From: Alistipes sp.
GTDB lineage: Bacteria; Bacteroidota; Bacteroidia; Bacteroidales; Rikenellaceae
Length of the DNA stretch: 6,347 nucleotides
Assembly: GCA_017391665.1 (NCBI GenBank)
Contig: JAFOXS010000292.1
Coordinates: 1 to 6,347, forward strand
Direction: 5' to 3'
Shown: positions 1-5,727 of the stretch, piece by piece
Layout of the letters: each line of letters opens with the position of its first letter
Numbering within the stretch: the stretch's first letter is position 1
Notes under the pieces: model-generated
Told to the model about the DNA's origin: nothing
Database searches by the model: none
What the model saw: only the letters and a program-made list of their open reading frames with translations
Position numbers and translations under genes: made by a program

Positions 1-189
1 GATGCTTACCGTAACCTCGATATGGGCGAGAAGTTTTTTACTCGTATGTTCTTGCTCTTAACGGGCGTAGATTATATCAAGGAGATGATCATAGCCGGCC
101 ATTCGGCTGATGAGATTCGTGCCCGCTGGCAGAGCGATGTGGAGCGCTTCAAGGTGCAGCGTCGTAAGTATCTTCTTTATGAGGAGTAG
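1..189 (+). CDS. C-terminal fragment of a DUF1343 / NamZ-like exo-beta-N-acetylmuramidase
   Basis: An open frame enters from the left edge and gives 62 residues before a TAG stop. The fragment begins DAYRNLDMGEKFFTRM and ends in a W-x(7)-F-x(3)-R-x-KYLLY pattern. A closing Trp, Phe and (R/K)YLLY is how DUF1343 proteins typically end, preceded by an I-x-x-G-x-(S)-x-x-x-I helix that is also present here (MIIAGHSADEIRARW). Members of this family such as NamZ remove terminal MurNAc from peptidoglycan fragments outside the cytoplasm. The catalytic part lies outside the window, so activity and signal peptide cannot be judged. The gene runs toward the leftward transporter genes and its stop is only 3 bases from theirs. 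The family call rests on the C-terminal pattern alone. Confidence 0.7.
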   Translation, partial: DAYRNLDMGEKFFTRMFLLLTGVDYIKEMIIAGHSADEIRARWQSDVERFKVQRRKYLLYEE

Positions 190-192
190 AGA

Positions 193-741
193 CTAAAGTG
201 CAGGTACGTAGTAGATTATTATGCCTATAGCAGCCGACAGCACGATGAGCAGGATTGGGTTAACCTTCCTGTAAGCCGCTATCATTGCTGCGATAAACAG
301 AGCCCAGCTCCATCCGTCAATAAAGCTTGCGCCCTCCTTCGACGAGGGGAACATCAGCAGCAGAGCCGCTGCTCCGATCATGCCGATTACGACGGGACGC
401 ATGCCTGCAATAAGCCCTTTTACATATCGGTTGTCCTTGAGGAAGAGGAAAAATTTTGTGATTAGTATCATCAGCGTCAGCGCCGGCAGACACACCGATA
501 CGGTCGCCACTACCGATCCCCAGAATCCCGCTACGGTGTAGCCTACATATGTTGCAGAGTTGATAGCGATGGGGCCGGGAGTCATTTGCGATATGGCAAC
601 TATGTCGGTGAACTCAGCGTTTGTCATCCACGCATTCTGCACCACAACCTCATTCTGTATGAGCGAGAGCATGGCGTAGCCTCCACCGAAACCGAAGAAT
701 CCAATCTTCAGGTAGCTGATAAACAGTTGCAGATAGATCAT
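193..741 (-). CDS. Short CHR-family (chromate transporter) membrane subunit, second of a pair
   Basis: This 182-residue, very hydrophobic protein has the hallmarks of a single CHR domain: FGFGGGYAM at residues 17-25, SQMTPGPIAINSATYVGY at 51-68 and GMRPVV at 113-118, followed by several hydrophobic spans to the C-terminus (ending YYVPAL). Full-length ChrA proteins carry two CHR domains. Single-domain proteins of about 180-200 residues usually occur as adjacent pairs that work together, as here. The start at 741 is preferred over an in-frame ATG at 834. It gives the canonical MIYLQLFISYLKIGFFGFGGG N-terminus, matches the partner's length, overlaps the upstream stop as ATGA, and sits 7 bases after AAAGGAGG. 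The 31 extra residues from the upstream start are Cys/Trp-rich and read from inside the neighbour. Characterised members export chromate, but the natural substrate in gut anaerobes is unknown. Confidence 0.9.
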   Translation of the reverse strand: MIYLQLFISYLKIGFFGFGGGYAMLSLIQNEVVVQNAWMTNAEFTDIVAISQMTPGPIAINSATYVGYTVAGFWGSVVATVSVCLPALTLMILITKFFLFLKDNRYVKGLIAGMRPVVIGMIGAAALLLMFPSSKEGASFIDGWSWALFIAAMIAAYRKVNPILLIVLSAAIGIIIYYVPAL

Positions 742-1280
742 CGCTTCACCTCCTTTCCACGGAGTGCCGCAAGCAATACTCCCACAACACCACCAGCAAA
801 CAGAATATATACGGGCGAGATGCCCACATACCATATAATCAACGATATGGCAGCGGCGATGGCTATGGTGTAACCTCGCATGCCCTTTGTGAAGCCGATA
901 ATAGGCGCAAACATCAGTGCCACCACTACGGGGCGTATGCCCTTGAAGGCGGCGTCCATGATCGGATTATGGCGCACCTGCGTGAAGAAGGCTGCTATGA
1001 GCAGCATGATTACAAATGATGGCAAGGCGACACCTACGAGCGAAGTGAGGGCACCTCGATAGCCATACATTTTATATCCTACGAAGACAGCAGTATTGAG
1101 CGATATGGGGCCGGGAGCTGATTGAGCCAGTGTGAGCAGGTCCAAAAACTCCTGCTCCTCGATCCATTTGCGATGTGTTATCACCTCGCGCTGGATAATG
1201 GCAATCATGGCATATCCTCCACCGAAGGTGAATAAGCCTATCTTGAAAAATGACGTGAATAACTCCCAGTATCTCCTCAT
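738..1280 (-). CDS. Short CHR-family (chromate transporter) membrane subunit, first of a pair
   Basis: The product is a 180-residue integral membrane protein with one CHR domain: FTFGGGYAMIAIIQREV at residues 17-33, LAQSAPGPISLNTAVFVGYK at 51-70 and GIRPVV at 114-119, then further hydrophobic segments and a basic tail (LRGKEVKR). It is clearly paralogous to the following gene, with the same motif order and spacing, so the pair is the split form of a two-domain ChrA and probably acts as a heterodimer in the inner membrane. Its ATG overlaps the stop of the upstream methyltransferase gene by one base (TAATG), with a modest AGAGG upstream. Its own stop overlaps the next start as ATGA. Such tight joints suggest translational coupling and matched subunit amounts. 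The substrate cannot be read from sequence; chromate is only the family's namesake. Confidence 0.9.
   Translation of the reverse strand: MRRYWELFTSFFKIGLFTFGGGYAMIAIIQREVITHRKWIEEQEFLDLLTLAQSAPGPISLNTAVFVGYKMYGYRGALTSLVGVALPSFVIMLLIAAFFTQVRHNPIMDAAFKGIRPVVVALMFAPIIGFTKGMRGYTIAIAAAISLIIWYVGISPVYILFAGGVVGVLLAALRGKEVKR
746..757 (-). promoter_or_regulatory. Near full-length Shine-Dalgarno for the second CHR gene
   Basis: On the minus strand this reads GAAAGGAGGTGA, complementary over 12 bases to the standard 16S rRNA 3' tail (TCACCTCCTTTC on the + strand). The AGGAGG core ends 7 bases before the ATG at 741. The site lies within the last codons of the first CHR gene and decides the start of the second. 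Other genes in this window have A-rich leaders with no such motif, which is normal for Bacteroidota. Confidence 0.8.
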
Positions 1281-2176
1281 TACTTGCCTCTGTAAAAACG
1301 ACAGAATGTGCCGAGTGGCAACTCCTTGCCAGAGCGGTCGCTGAAATATAACTCTCCCTGCTCCTCCTTGCCCGTATGACCGAATGTCTGACGCAGGGCT
1401 GTGCGAGCCAGCAGAGCCGACAATCCCATAGAGTAGAGGTTCAGCACCAGGAATCCATGCTCCTTGTCAAGCAGTGCGGCACAGCACTCCAGCATCTCGC
1501 CGATGTTCTCCTCCAGGATCCACTTCTCACCATTTGCTCCACGACCGTATGCTGGGGGGTCGAGTATGATGCCATCGTAGCGGTTGCCTCGGCGCACCTC
1601 ACGGCGTACAAACTTCAGCGCATCCTCCACAATCCAGCGCACACCCTCCAGGCCGCTCTGCTCCATGTTTTCGCGCGACCATGTCACTACCTGCTTTACC
1701 GAATCGACGTGTGTTACATCGGCTCCGGCAGCACGTGCCGCCAGCGATGCGCCACCCGTATAGGCAAACAGATTCAGCACCTTGGGTGCGATGCCCTGTG
1801 CCTTCTGCTCCTCTATGCGGTCGTAGATAAAATTCCAGTTAGCCGCCTGCTCGGGAAATATGCCCACATGCTTGAACGACGTTAGTGCCAAGCGCATCTT
1901 CAGATGCATCTGCTTGTAGTCGTATGCAACGGTCCAACGGTCGGGCATCTGCGGACGCAGATGCCATTCGCCACGCTCATCACTCTTTGAAGAGGATGTT
2001 CTCAGGAACGATGCGTCGGCCATCTCGCGCCACTTCTGCTCGCTGAGCGTACGGTGCCATATAGCCTGAGGCTCGGGACGGCGTGTGATGTAACGGCCGA
2101 AGCGTTCCAGTTTCTCGAAGTCACCCGAGTCGATGAGTTCATAGTCGGGTATGGTGGGAGTGAGTAGTTGTGACAT
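1280..2176 (-). CDS. Class I SAM-dependent methyltransferase, COG1092 / RlmI-related family
   Basis: The 298-residue protein has a Rossmann methyltransferase core in its C-terminal two thirds: motif I VLNLFAYTGGASL at 133-145, the SAM-ribose acidic residue at D158, an acidic motif III (ED, 184-185), motif IV DPPAYGRG at 206-213 followed by NGEKW, and a motif VI-like strand LVLNLYSMG at 243-251. This arrangement is that of COG1092 proteins, often annotated as 23S rRNA (cytosine) methyltransferases like RlmI. Two differences argue against copying that name. The protein is about 100 residues shorter than RlmI and shows no N-terminal PUA region, and motif VI lacks the SCS-type cysteine of m5C enzymes. 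An RNA substrate is likely by family, but base and position are unknown. It begins 9 bases after the U32 gene, without a Shine-Dalgarno, and overlaps the first CHR gene by one base. Confidence 0.87.
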   Translation of the reverse strand: MSQLLTPTIPDYELIDSGDFEKLERFGRYITRRPEPQAIWHRTLSEQKWREMADASFLRTSSSKSDERGEWHLRPQMPDRWTVAYDYKQMHLKMRLALTSFKHVGIFPEQAANWNFIYDRIEEQKAQGIAPKVLNLFAYTGGASLAARAAGADVTHVDSVKQVVTWSRENMEQSGLEGVRWIVEDALKFVRREVRRGNRYDGIILDPPAYGRGANGEKWILEENIGEMLECCAALLDKEHGFLVLNLYSMGLSALLARTALRQTFGHTGKEEQGELYFSDRSGKELPLGTFCRFYRGK

Positions 2177-2185
2177 ATTGTGTTT

Positions 2186-4006
2186 TTATCGTTTCAGCGT
2201 GTTGGGTGTGCAGTGTATAAGGTGCATGCAGCACTGTTTGCAATCAAACTCCAGACGGTAGCGTGCCGTTCCGTGTTCGATGTATAGCTCTCCCTTGAGC
2301 GAGGGGTTATGCTTAAGACACTGGCCAATCTCGCGGCGTATGCAGTAGCTCGAAATCATTACTCGCTCGTCGGTGGTTGGCAGCGTCTCCAGCGCCGTTT
2401 CGATCAGCTCTGCACCATGCTTATGGTAGAATTTACGTGCAAGATGATTTGTTACATTCTCGTAGCGGGAAACCTTTGCGTAGGGGTAGCGAGCCGTGCC
2501 ATCATCTGATAGAATGAGATGGGGCAGTGTTCGCTGCAGTCGAGCCTGACGCAGAGCCTCCAGCGCCTCACGACGCACATCGGCAAGGAGTGATGCGGGC
2601 GCAAAATATTCGCCTCCCTGAACCTCTACACTGCCAATTGAGAATATCGTTCCTCCGCTTTTTTCTATTGCTCGGCGTGCCGTGTCGGTCATCTTCTTCT
2701 GATCGCTCGAAGGCTCCAGTGTCATGTCTCGCGTAATCGTAGCACTTATGCCTTCACAATCCTTTATCGTGAGTGATATGCCATCGGCCGTGAGTGTAAG
2801 ATGTGCCGTAGCATCTATTGTACGTCGTGTGCGTGAGCGATCCACGGCCAGAGCAAAACGATGGTCGTAGTTGCGATAAACATCGGCACCTGCCACTATA
2901 CCATCCATGCGATTGGGGATTATATTTCCACCCTCTACGGCATTGATGTTTGTGCCGCTCATTCCCTCTGCTGAGATTATGCATATGCCATCACCAGCCG
3001 TCAGATCGCATGCGGGCGATAGGGTAAAACCTTTGCGTGTGAGACTTACGATGCGTCCCAGATATTCACCTACGGCCTTAGGCGTGTCGAACGATGCAAC
3101 GCCCGAACGCTTGCCATGGAGCATATATTGTGATGCACCACGCGTAAAACTCTTCTGCGGATTGGGCTCAAACTCCGTTATTGTGCGACCGACAGATGGG
3201 CGGACTATATCTTTGCGTCGGGCGAGAATATCGTCTATCTGGCGGCGATAGTAATTCACCACATTCTTTATATATCGCACATCCTTTAATCGGCCTTCAA
3301 TCTTAAATGATGATATGCCGGCATCAATCAGCGCTTCCAAATCTTCCGACAGATCCAGATCCCGTACCGAAAGCAGATGTTTTCCGGCCATTATCGTACG
3401 ACCGCTGCTATCTTTCAGGTCGTATGGCAGGCGGCAGGGCTGAGAGCATTCGCCACGATTGCCACTGCGCTGCGATGTAGAGCGCGAAAGAAAGCAACGT
3501 CCGCTATATCCTACACATATCGCACCATGCACAAAGCACTCCAGTTCAACCGATGTGGCCTCGCGTATGCGACGTATATCCTCCAGTGTGAGAGCTCGCT
3601 CCAGAATCACGCGCGAGAATCCGCACTGCTCCAGAAAGAGAGCCTGCTCGGGTGTGGTCGTACCTGCCTGTGTTGAGGCGTGTAGTTCTACCGGTAGATT
3701 CATCTCGCGCAGAGCCATATCCTGCACAATCAGTGCGTCAATGCCCGTGGCGATAAGTTCACGAGCCATATGCTCGGCATCGGCCAGCTCGTTGTCGTAT
3801 AGGACTGTGTTGAGCGTAGAGTGAACTCGTACGCCATACTGATGTGCATACTCTACCGTGCGGGCCACATCCTCCAGCGAGTTTGCAGCAGCACGTCGCG
3901 CGCCAAAACGTGCGGCACCCATGTATATGGCATCGGCACCATGATCGACTGCGGCACGAGCCGTGTCGTAGTCTTTGGCGGGTGAGAGTAATTCGATATA
4001 GCGCAT
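2186..4006 (-). CDS. U32-family Fe-S protein with DUF3656-type half (RlhA/TrhP-like RNA hydroxylase candidate)
   Basis: The 606-residue protein opens with the U32 start (MRYIELLSPAKDYDTARAAVDHGADAIYMGA) and carries ELHASTQ at 107-113. The family signature runs from ELECFVHGAIC to the cysteines that follow: C164, C171, C187 and C191, the expected iron-sulfur ligands. FKIEGRLKD follows at 234-242. The region from about 310 to 490 fits the DUF3656-type extension of the long U32 proteins. Although named peptidases, characterised long members such as E. coli RlhA hydroxylate 23S rRNA C2501, and the shorter TrhP hydroxylates tRNA U34. The length here is closer to RlhA, but neither specificity is proven. 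An additional Cys cluster, FDCKQCCMHLIHC (587-599), closes the protein. The start at 4006 matches the family N-terminus. This is the first gene of the leftward operon. Confidence 0.87.
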   Translation of the reverse strand: MRYIELLSPAKDYDTARAAVDHGADAIYMGAARFGARRAAANSLEDVARTVEYAHQYGVRVHSTLNTVLYDNELADAEHMARELIATGIDALIVQDMALREMNLPVELHASTQAGTTTPEQALFLEQCGFSRVILERALTLEDIRRIREATSVELECFVHGAICVGYSGRCFLSRSTSQRSGNRGECSQPCRLPYDLKDSSGRTIMAGKHLLSVRDLDLSEDLEALIDAGISSFKIEGRLKDVRYIKNVVNYYRRQIDDILARRKDIVRPSVGRTITEFEPNPQKSFTRGASQYMLHGKRSGVASFDTPKAVGEYLGRIVSLTRKGFTLSPACDLTAGDGICIISAEGMSGTNINAVEGGNIIPNRMDGIVAGADVYRNYDHRFALAVDRSRTRRTIDATAHLTLTADGISLTIKDCEGISATITRDMTLEPSSDQKKMTDTARRAIEKSGGTIFSIGSVEVQGGEYFAPASLLADVRREALEALRQARLQRTLPHLILSDDGTARYPYAKVSRYENVTNHLARKFYHKHGAELIETALETLPTTDERVMISSYCIRREIGQCLKHNPSLKGELYIEHGTARYRLEFDCKQCCMHLIHCTPNTLKR

Positions 4007-4023
4007 GGTTTGAATAATTTGTG

Positions 4024-4031
4024 CAAAATTA
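4024..4031 (-). promoter_or_regulatory. -7 element candidate for the U32 operon
   Basis: On the minus strand this reads TAATTTTG, an exact match to the Bacteroidota -7 consensus TAnnTTTG. Transcription from it would start near 4017, leaving only about 11 untranslated bases. The similar TATTTTG at 4050-4044 would give a more usual leader of about 30 bases, so either or both could be used. A TTTG at the normal -33 spacing is absent for both. Confidence 0.45.
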
Positions 4032-4125
4032 GTAAAGAATGTGCAAAATACCGCTTTTGGTGGCTCTTTTTATCGTATAGTGGCAAAAAAGCGCGGAAGA
4101 TAGAATAACGAATGAAGATTTTTCT

Positions 4126-4133
4126 TAACTTTG
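4126..4133 (+). promoter_or_regulatory. serS -7 promoter element
   Basis: TAACTTTG is an exact match to the Bacteroidota -7 consensus TAnnTTTG. A start about 7 bases downstream (near 4140) would leave a leader of roughly 28 bases before the serS ATG, a usual length. The -33 position, around 4103-4106, reads GAAT rather than TTTG, so that half is weak. Confidence 0.6.
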
Positions 4134-4167
4134 CACATTATACATAAAAATCAAAAGCAGAAAACAT

Positions 4168-5439
4168 ATGCTCACACTTAAGCAACTTAGAGACGATAAG
4201 CAGGCTGCCATTGCCCGCCTGGCAAAGAAGGGCGTGGATGCCGCTCCCATTATCGAAAAGATAGAGCAGGCCGATGACCGCCGTAAGGCTATTCAGGCCC
4301 AGTTGGATGATTGTCTGGCACAGCAGAATGCTGCCGCCAAGCAGATCGGTATGCTCATTGGTCAGGGTCGCAAGGATGAGGCCGAGGCAAAGAAGCAGGA
4401 GGTGGCCGCATTGAAGGTTCGCTCGGCAGAGCTCTCTGTAGAGCACCAGAAGGCTCAGGATGAGATGCAGGCGCAGATCGTACTGTTGCCCAACTTCCCC
4501 GCTGATATTGTTCCCGAGGGTCGCACGGCCGAGGATAACGTAGTGGTAAAGTTGGTTGAGAATTACACAGAGTTGCCCGAGAATCCATTGCCTCACTGGG
4601 ATCTTGCCCGCAAGTACGATATCATTGACTTCGACCTGGGTGTAAAACTTACTGGTGCCGGTTTCCCCGTATATAAGGGTCAGGGTGCACGCTTGCAGCG
4701 CGCGTTGATCAACTACTTCCTCGACTGCAACACTGCAGCCGGTTATCAGGAGGTGGAGCCTCCCGTAATGGTAAATGAGGCTTCAGGCTTCGGTACAGGT
4801 CAGTTGCCCGACAAGGAGGGTCAGATGTATCACGCTACGGCTGATAACTTCTACCTCGTTCCTACGGCTGAGGTTCCCGTAACCAATATCTTCCGTGATG
4901 TTATCCTCGACAAGAGCGAGTTCCCCGTGAAGATGACCGCCTATACTCCCTGCTTCCGTCGTGAGGCTGGTTCGTATGGTAAGGATGTACGAGGTTTGAA
5001 CCGTCTGCACCAGTTCGATAAGGTGGAGATCGTTCAGTTGGCTCTGCCCGAGAACTCTTACGAGGCTCTGGATGGCATGGTGGCTCACGTTGAGAAGATC
5101 GTGGCTTCGCTTGGTTTGCCCTATCGTATCCTCCGTCTGTGTGGTGGCGATATGTCATTCACATCGGCTCTTACATACGATTTTGAGGTGTACTCAGAGG
5201 CGCAGAAGCGTTGGCTGGAGGTGTCGTCAGTATCTAACTTCGAGTCGTTCCAGGCTAACCGCCTGAAGTTGCGCTACCGTGATGAGAACAAGAAGACGCA
5301 GCTTGCTCATACGCTCAACGGTTCATCTTTGGCTCTGCCCCGTATCGTAGCGGCACTGCTTGAGAACAACCAGACCGAGGAGGGTATCCGCATTCCCGAG
5401 GTACTTATTCCTTATACAGGCTTTGATTTTATCAAATAA
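4168..5439 (+). CDS. serS: Seryl-tRNA synthetase
   Basis: This 423-residue class II aminoacyl-tRNA synthetase charges tRNA-Ser (and tRNA-Sec where present) with serine in the cytoplasm. Residues 1 to about 105 form the charged, Ala/Gln-rich antiparallel coiled coil that grips the long variable arm of tRNA-Ser. VPTAEVPVTN at 231-240 is the serine-pocket TAE motif. Motif 2, CFRREAGSYGKDVRGLNRLHQF, spans 262-283. TSALTYDFEV (332-341) and EVSSVSNFESFQ (351-362) are typical SerRS stretches, and motif 3 is NGSSLALPRIVAALLEN at 384-400. The length is normal and nothing is missing. The ATG follows an A-rich leader without a Shine-Dalgarno. The next gene, a ferredoxin, starts 53 bases downstream and has its own promoter, but no terminator lies between, so read-through is likely. 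Confidence 0.98.
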   Translation: MLTLKQLRDDKQAAIARLAKKGVDAAPIIEKIEQADDRRKAIQAQLDDCLAQQNAAAKQIGMLIGQGRKDEAEAKKQEVAALKVRSAELSVEHQKAQDEMQAQIVLLPNFPADIVPEGRTAEDNVVVKLVENYTELPENPLPHWDLARKYDIIDFDLGVKLTGAGFPVYKGQGARLQRALINYFLDCNTAAGYQEVEPPVMVNEASGFGTGQLPDKEGQMYHATADNFYLVPTAEVPVTNIFRDVILDKSEFPVKMTAYTPCFRREAGSYGKDVRGLNRLHQFDKVEIVQLALPENSYEALDGMVAHVEKIVASLGLPYRILRLCGGDMSFTSALTYDFEVYSEAQKRWLEVSSVSNFESFQANRLKLRYRDENKKTQLAHTLNGSSLALPRIVAALLENNQTEEGIRIPEVLIPYTGFDFIK

Positions 5440-5452
5440 TGTATTATATTTG
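5422..5452 (+). promoter_or_regulatory. Full Bacteroidota-consensus promoter for the ferredoxin gene
   Basis: TTTG at 5422-5425 and TATATTTG at 5445-5452 are separated by exactly 19 bases, matching the Bacteroidota primary sigma-factor consensus (TTTG, about 19 bases, TAnnTTTG) at every specified base. The -33 box lies inside the codons for the GFDFIK end of serS. A start near 5459 would leave an A-rich leader of about 34 bases before the ferredoxin ATG. Confidence 0.8.
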
Positions 5453-5492
5453 CATAGGAACTTTTTAACAAACACATAAAACAAACAAAACT

Positions 5493-5660
5493 ATGGCTTA
5501 CAAAATTTCTGATTCATGCGTAGCATGCGGTACTTGCATCGACGAGTGCCCCGTAGAGGCTATCTCAGCTGGTGATATCTATGTAATTGATCCCGACAAG
5601 TGTATTGACTGTGGTACTTGCGCAGGCGTTTGCCCCAGCGAGGCTATTGCTGCAGAGTAA
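5493..5660 (+). CDS. Clostridial-type 2[4Fe-4S] ferredoxin
   Basis: The product is a complete 55-residue protein, starting MAYKISDSC and ending SEAIAAE. It has two CxxCxxCxxxCP clusters: C9, C12, C15, C19-P and C37, C40, C43, C47-P. Each binds one [4Fe-4S] cluster, and the two halves show the internal twofold repeat expected of this fold. The length equals that of classic clostridial ferredoxins. Such proteins are low-potential cytoplasmic electron carriers used by pyruvate:ferredoxin oxidoreductase, Rnf and similar anaerobic enzymes. Its own consensus promoter, A-rich leader and strong terminator point to high, independent expression, with possible added read-through from serS. The partner enzymes are not in the window. 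It is easily missed by length cut-offs, but all eight cysteines leave little doubt. Confidence 0.97.
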   Translation: MAYKISDSCVACGTCIDECPVEAISAGDIYVIDPDKCIDCGTCAGVCPSEAIAAE

Positions 5661-5678
5661 TTCAAATACAAAGCAAAC

Positions 5679-5715
5679 AAAGGGACGACACCGCGGTGCC
5701 GTCCCTTTTCTTTTT
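5679..5715 (+). terminator. Intrinsic terminator after the ferredoxin gene, probably bidirectional
   Basis: The arms AAAGGGACGACACCG (5679-5693) and CGGTGCCGTCCCTTT (5694-5708) are complementary at 14 of 15 positions, with one A/C mismatch; a small CGCG loop is the realistic apex. A T-rich run (TTTTCTTTTT, 5706-5715) follows at once. On the opposite strand the hairpin is followed by TTTGTTTGCTTTG, so it may also stop the leftward gene that ends at 5728. Confidence 0.9.
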
Positions 5716-5727
5716 CTATTCTATCTC

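Larger units (their letters stand above)
4007..4167. promoter_or_regulatory. Divergent promoter region between the U32 operon and serS
   Basis: This 161-base AT-rich stretch encodes nothing convincing and must drive both directions. Leftward, it holds an exact TAnnTTTG at 4031-4024 and a second -7-like TATTTTG at 4050-4044. Each is followed by CAC, forming a direct repeat of GTGCAAAAT (4021-4029 and 4041-4049) with a period of 20 bases, about two helix turns. Rightward, TAACTTTG lies at 4126-4133, also followed by CAC. No convincing -33 TTTG was found at the standard distance for any of the three. No riboswitch, T-box or clear operator palindrome was seen. Confidence 0.6.

Noticed and set aside
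742..834. Upstream in-frame start for the second CHR gene, adding 31 residues
   Set aside because: The added residues are Cys/Trp-rich, overlap the first CHR gene deeply and are not part of the CHR fold. The ATG at 741 has the strong Shine-Dalgarno and ATGA overlap.
586..873. Rightward open frame across the joint of the two CHR genes
   Set aside because: It is antisense to two well-supported genes and its translation has no recognisable feature.
567..1120. Repeated near-identical stretches such as ATGGGGCCGGGAG in the two CHR genes
   Set aside because: These are the codons for the conserved PGPI motif in two paralogous genes, not a mobile or regulatory repeat.
1376..1885. Rightward open frame of 169 codons opposite the methyltransferase gene
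   Set aside because: It lies wholly within the methyltransferase gene on the other strand, is rich in Cys, His and Gln in an unnatural way, shows no motif, and has no leader or promoter. It is a shadow of the real gene.
4051..4063. Small imperfect hairpin CCGCTTTTGGTGG upstream of the U32 gene
   Set aside because: Only four pairs including a G/T wobble, and it lies upstream of the likely transcription starts, so no regulatory role is supported.
4138..4596. Leftward open frame of 152 codons opposite the start of serS
   Set aside because: It is Leu-rich because it is antisense to the Gln/Glu/Lys-rich coiled coil of SerRS. It would also overlap the serS promoter. No supporting motif or start signal.
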